From: an uncultured Achromobacter sp.
GTDB taxonomy: Bacteria > Pseudomonadota > Gammaproteobacteria > Burkholderiales > Burkholderiaceae_B
Assembly: GCA_913775005.1 (NCBI GenBank)
Contig: CAJYKY010000024.1
Span: 1-7,176, forward strand
DNA length: 7,176 nt
Direction of reading: 5' to 3'
The position numbers and the translations under genes are program-made. Positions 6,254-7,176 of the stretch are shown piece by piece; positions within the stretch are counted from its first letter, which is position 1; each line of letters begins with the position of its first letter. The notes beneath the pieces are model-generated. The model worked only from the letters and a program-made list of their open reading frames with translations. It searched no databases and was not told the DNA's origin.

Positions 6254-7176
6254 TATTGCTCCGTAGGTTCCGTCGAATCCGTTGCGCCGTTGGTATCGTC
6301 GCCGCCATCCGCCTGACCGTCTTCGGCCTGGACGTCACCGTCCAGTTCGCCGTCGTCGTCGGCATCGCTTTCCACAACACGACGCACGCCGGACAGCGAG
6401 CTGCCGTCGTCCACGTTGATCAGCGTGACGCCTTGCGTGGCGCGGCCCATTTCGCGGATTTCCGCGACACGGGTACGCACCAGCACGCCGCCGGTGGTGA
6501 TCAGCATGATTTCGTCTGTCGGGTTGACCAGCACTGCGCCCACCACCTTGCCGTTACGCGAGCTGGTCTGGATGGCGATCATGCCCTTGGTGCCACGGCC
6601 GTGGCGCGTGTATTCACCAATCGGGGTGCGCTTGCCGTAACCGTTTTCGGTGGCGGTCAGCACGGTCTGCGTTTCGTCGCCGGCAACCAGCAACGCGATG
6701 ACCGTCTGCGTTTCCTCGAGCATCATGCCGCGCACGCCGCGGGCATTGCGGCCCATCGGACGCACGTCGTTTTCGTCAAAGCGCACAGCCTTGCCGGAGT
6801 CCGAGAACAGCATGACGTCGTGCTGGCCGTCGGTCAGGTCGGCGCCGATCAGGTAGTCGCCATCGTCAAGGTCGACGGCGATGATGCCGGCCTTGCGCGG
6901 GTTGGAGAAGTCGGACAGCGGGGTCTTCTTGACCGTGCCGCGCGAGGTCGCCATGAAGACGAAATGATCTTCGCTGAACTCCTTGACCGGCAGCACCACC
7001 GTGATCTTCTCGCCGTCAGCCAGCGGGAACATGTTGACGATAGGCTTGCCGCGCGAGTTGCGCGTGCCTTGCGGCACTTCCCAGACCTTCAGCCAGTACA
7101 CACGGCCACGGTTCGAGAAGCACAGCAGGTAATCGTGCGTGTTGGCGATGAACAGCTGGTCGATCCAGTCGTTGTC
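6253..7176 (-). CDS. gyrA: DNA gyrase subunit A, C-terminal 307 residues (5' part off the window)
   Basis: GyrA cuts and rejoins DNA in the A2B2 gyrase that introduces negative supercoils. Only the C-terminal wrapping domain is present. Five repeats of the beta-pinwheel are visible, each with a glycine turn followed by basic residues, counting from the window edge: SNRGRVYWLKV (21-31), SRGTVKKTPL (78-87), DSGKAVRF (126-133), ENGYGKRTPI (177-186) and TGGVLVRTRV (228-237). The sequence aligns by eye with E. coli GyrA around 'IANTHD' and 'VNPTDEIMLITTGG'. The breakage-reunion domain and the first blade with the GyrA-box lie outside. The last 39 residues (269-307) contain 16 Asp/Glu and no Lys or Arg, an acidic tail that in relatives modulates DNA wrapping. 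A GTG at 7101 is an internal Val codon, not a start, because the frame continues to the window edge with clear homology. The TAA stop overlaps the serC ATG by one base. Confidence 0.98.
   Translation of the reverse strand, partial: DNDWIDQLFIANTHDYLLCFSNRGRVYWLKVWEVPQGTRNSRGKPIVNMFPLADGEKITVVLPVKEFSEDHFVFMATSRGTVKKTPLSDFSNPRKAGIIAVDLDDGDYLIGADLTDGQHDVMLFSDSGKAVRFDENDVRPMGRNARGVRGMMLEETQTVIALLVAGDETQTVLTATENGYGKRTPIGEYTRHGRGTKGMIAIQTSSRNGKVVGAVLVNPTDEIMLITTGGVLVRTRVAEIREMGRATQGVTLINVDDGSSLSGVRRVVESDADDDGELDGDVQAEDGQADGGDDTNGATDSTEPTEQ
6259..6262 (-). promoter_or_regulatory. Shine-Dalgarno of serC, within the last codons of gyrA
   Basis: GGAG on the minus strand (in context ACGGAG) ends 5 nt before the serC ATG. 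It lies inside the gyrA codons for Thr-Glu, just before the gyrA stop. It supports the ATG at 6253 and lets serC be started both by coupling and independently. Confidence 0.75.

Noticed and set aside
4850..6316. 488-codon open frame on the plus strand, antisense to serC and pheA
   Set aside because: It mirrors two well-supported genes in GC-rich DNA, has no recognisable domain, is rich in Arg, His, Ala and Gly as expected for shadow frames, and crosses the serC-gyrA junction.
6592..6605. Perfect 14-bp palindrome GCCACGGCCGTGGC in gyrA
   Set aside because: It encodes conserved GyrA residues, and a palindrome of this length is expected about once by chance in 7 kb of GC-rich DNA.
1..7176. Mobile elements, CRISPR arrays, tRNA or rRNA genes, defence systems
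   Set aside because: The whole window is accounted for by seven contiguous housekeeping genes; I see no direct-repeat arrays, terminal inverted repeats, transposase motifs or RNA gene signatures.

Overview
This window is an ordinary housekeeping segment of a high-GC betaproteobacterium. Gene order and protein character point to the Alcaligenaceae (Achromobacter/Bordetella-like); this assignment is inference from recognised family features, not from a database search. All seven genes lie on the minus strand, so transcription runs from right to left: 3' part of gyrA (right edge), serC, pheA, hisC, tyrA, aroA, then cmk (left edge, missing only its last few codons). The plus strand carries no credible gene. 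Its long open frames are mirror images of the GC-rich minus-strand genes.

Layout in transcription order. gyrA (7176 to 6253) supplies the last 307 residues of DNA gyrase subunit A, including much of the DNA-wrapping beta-pinwheel and an acidic tail. serC (6253 to 5123) is phosphoserine aminotransferase. pheA (5130 to 4045) is the fused chorismate mutase / prephenate dehydratase / ACT enzyme. hisC (4033 or 4048 to 2912) is a histidinol-phosphate-type aminotransferase, here probably an aromatic aminotransferase. tyrA (2915 to 2013) is prephenate dehydrogenase. aroA (2007 to 685) is EPSP synthase. cmk (669 to 1) is cytidylate kinase. The junctions are very tight: 1-nt overlap, 8-nt overlap, 4-nt overlap or 11-nt gap depending on the hisC start, 4-nt overlap, 5-nt gap, 15-nt gap. 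No terminator or real intergenic space exists, so this reads as one operon. No stretch over 300 bases lacks a gene.

How the genes work together. AroA makes EPSP, the precursor of chorismate. PheA converts chorismate to prephenate and then phenylpyruvate. TyrA converts prephenate to 4-hydroxyphenylpyruvate. The HisC-type enzyme can transaminate the keto acids to phenylalanine and tyrosine. SerC makes phosphoserine, on the route to serine, which tryptophan synthase also uses, and has a second role in pyridoxal phosphate synthesis, the cofactor of both aminotransferases here. The flanking gyrA and cmk link the block to DNA topology and nucleotide metabolism. This arrangement is the known 'mixed-function supraoperon' described in Pseudomonas and relatives; in Pseudomonas tyrA and aroA are fused, while here they are separate genes 5 nt apart.

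I found no undescribed system. The items most worth a second look are a perfect 11-bp hairpin inside the start of tyrA, the lack of Shine-Dalgarno sequences at several coupled starts, a possible internal promoter near the end of cmk that would serve the gene downstream (expected to be rpsA), and an unusual cofactor-loop sequence in TyrA.
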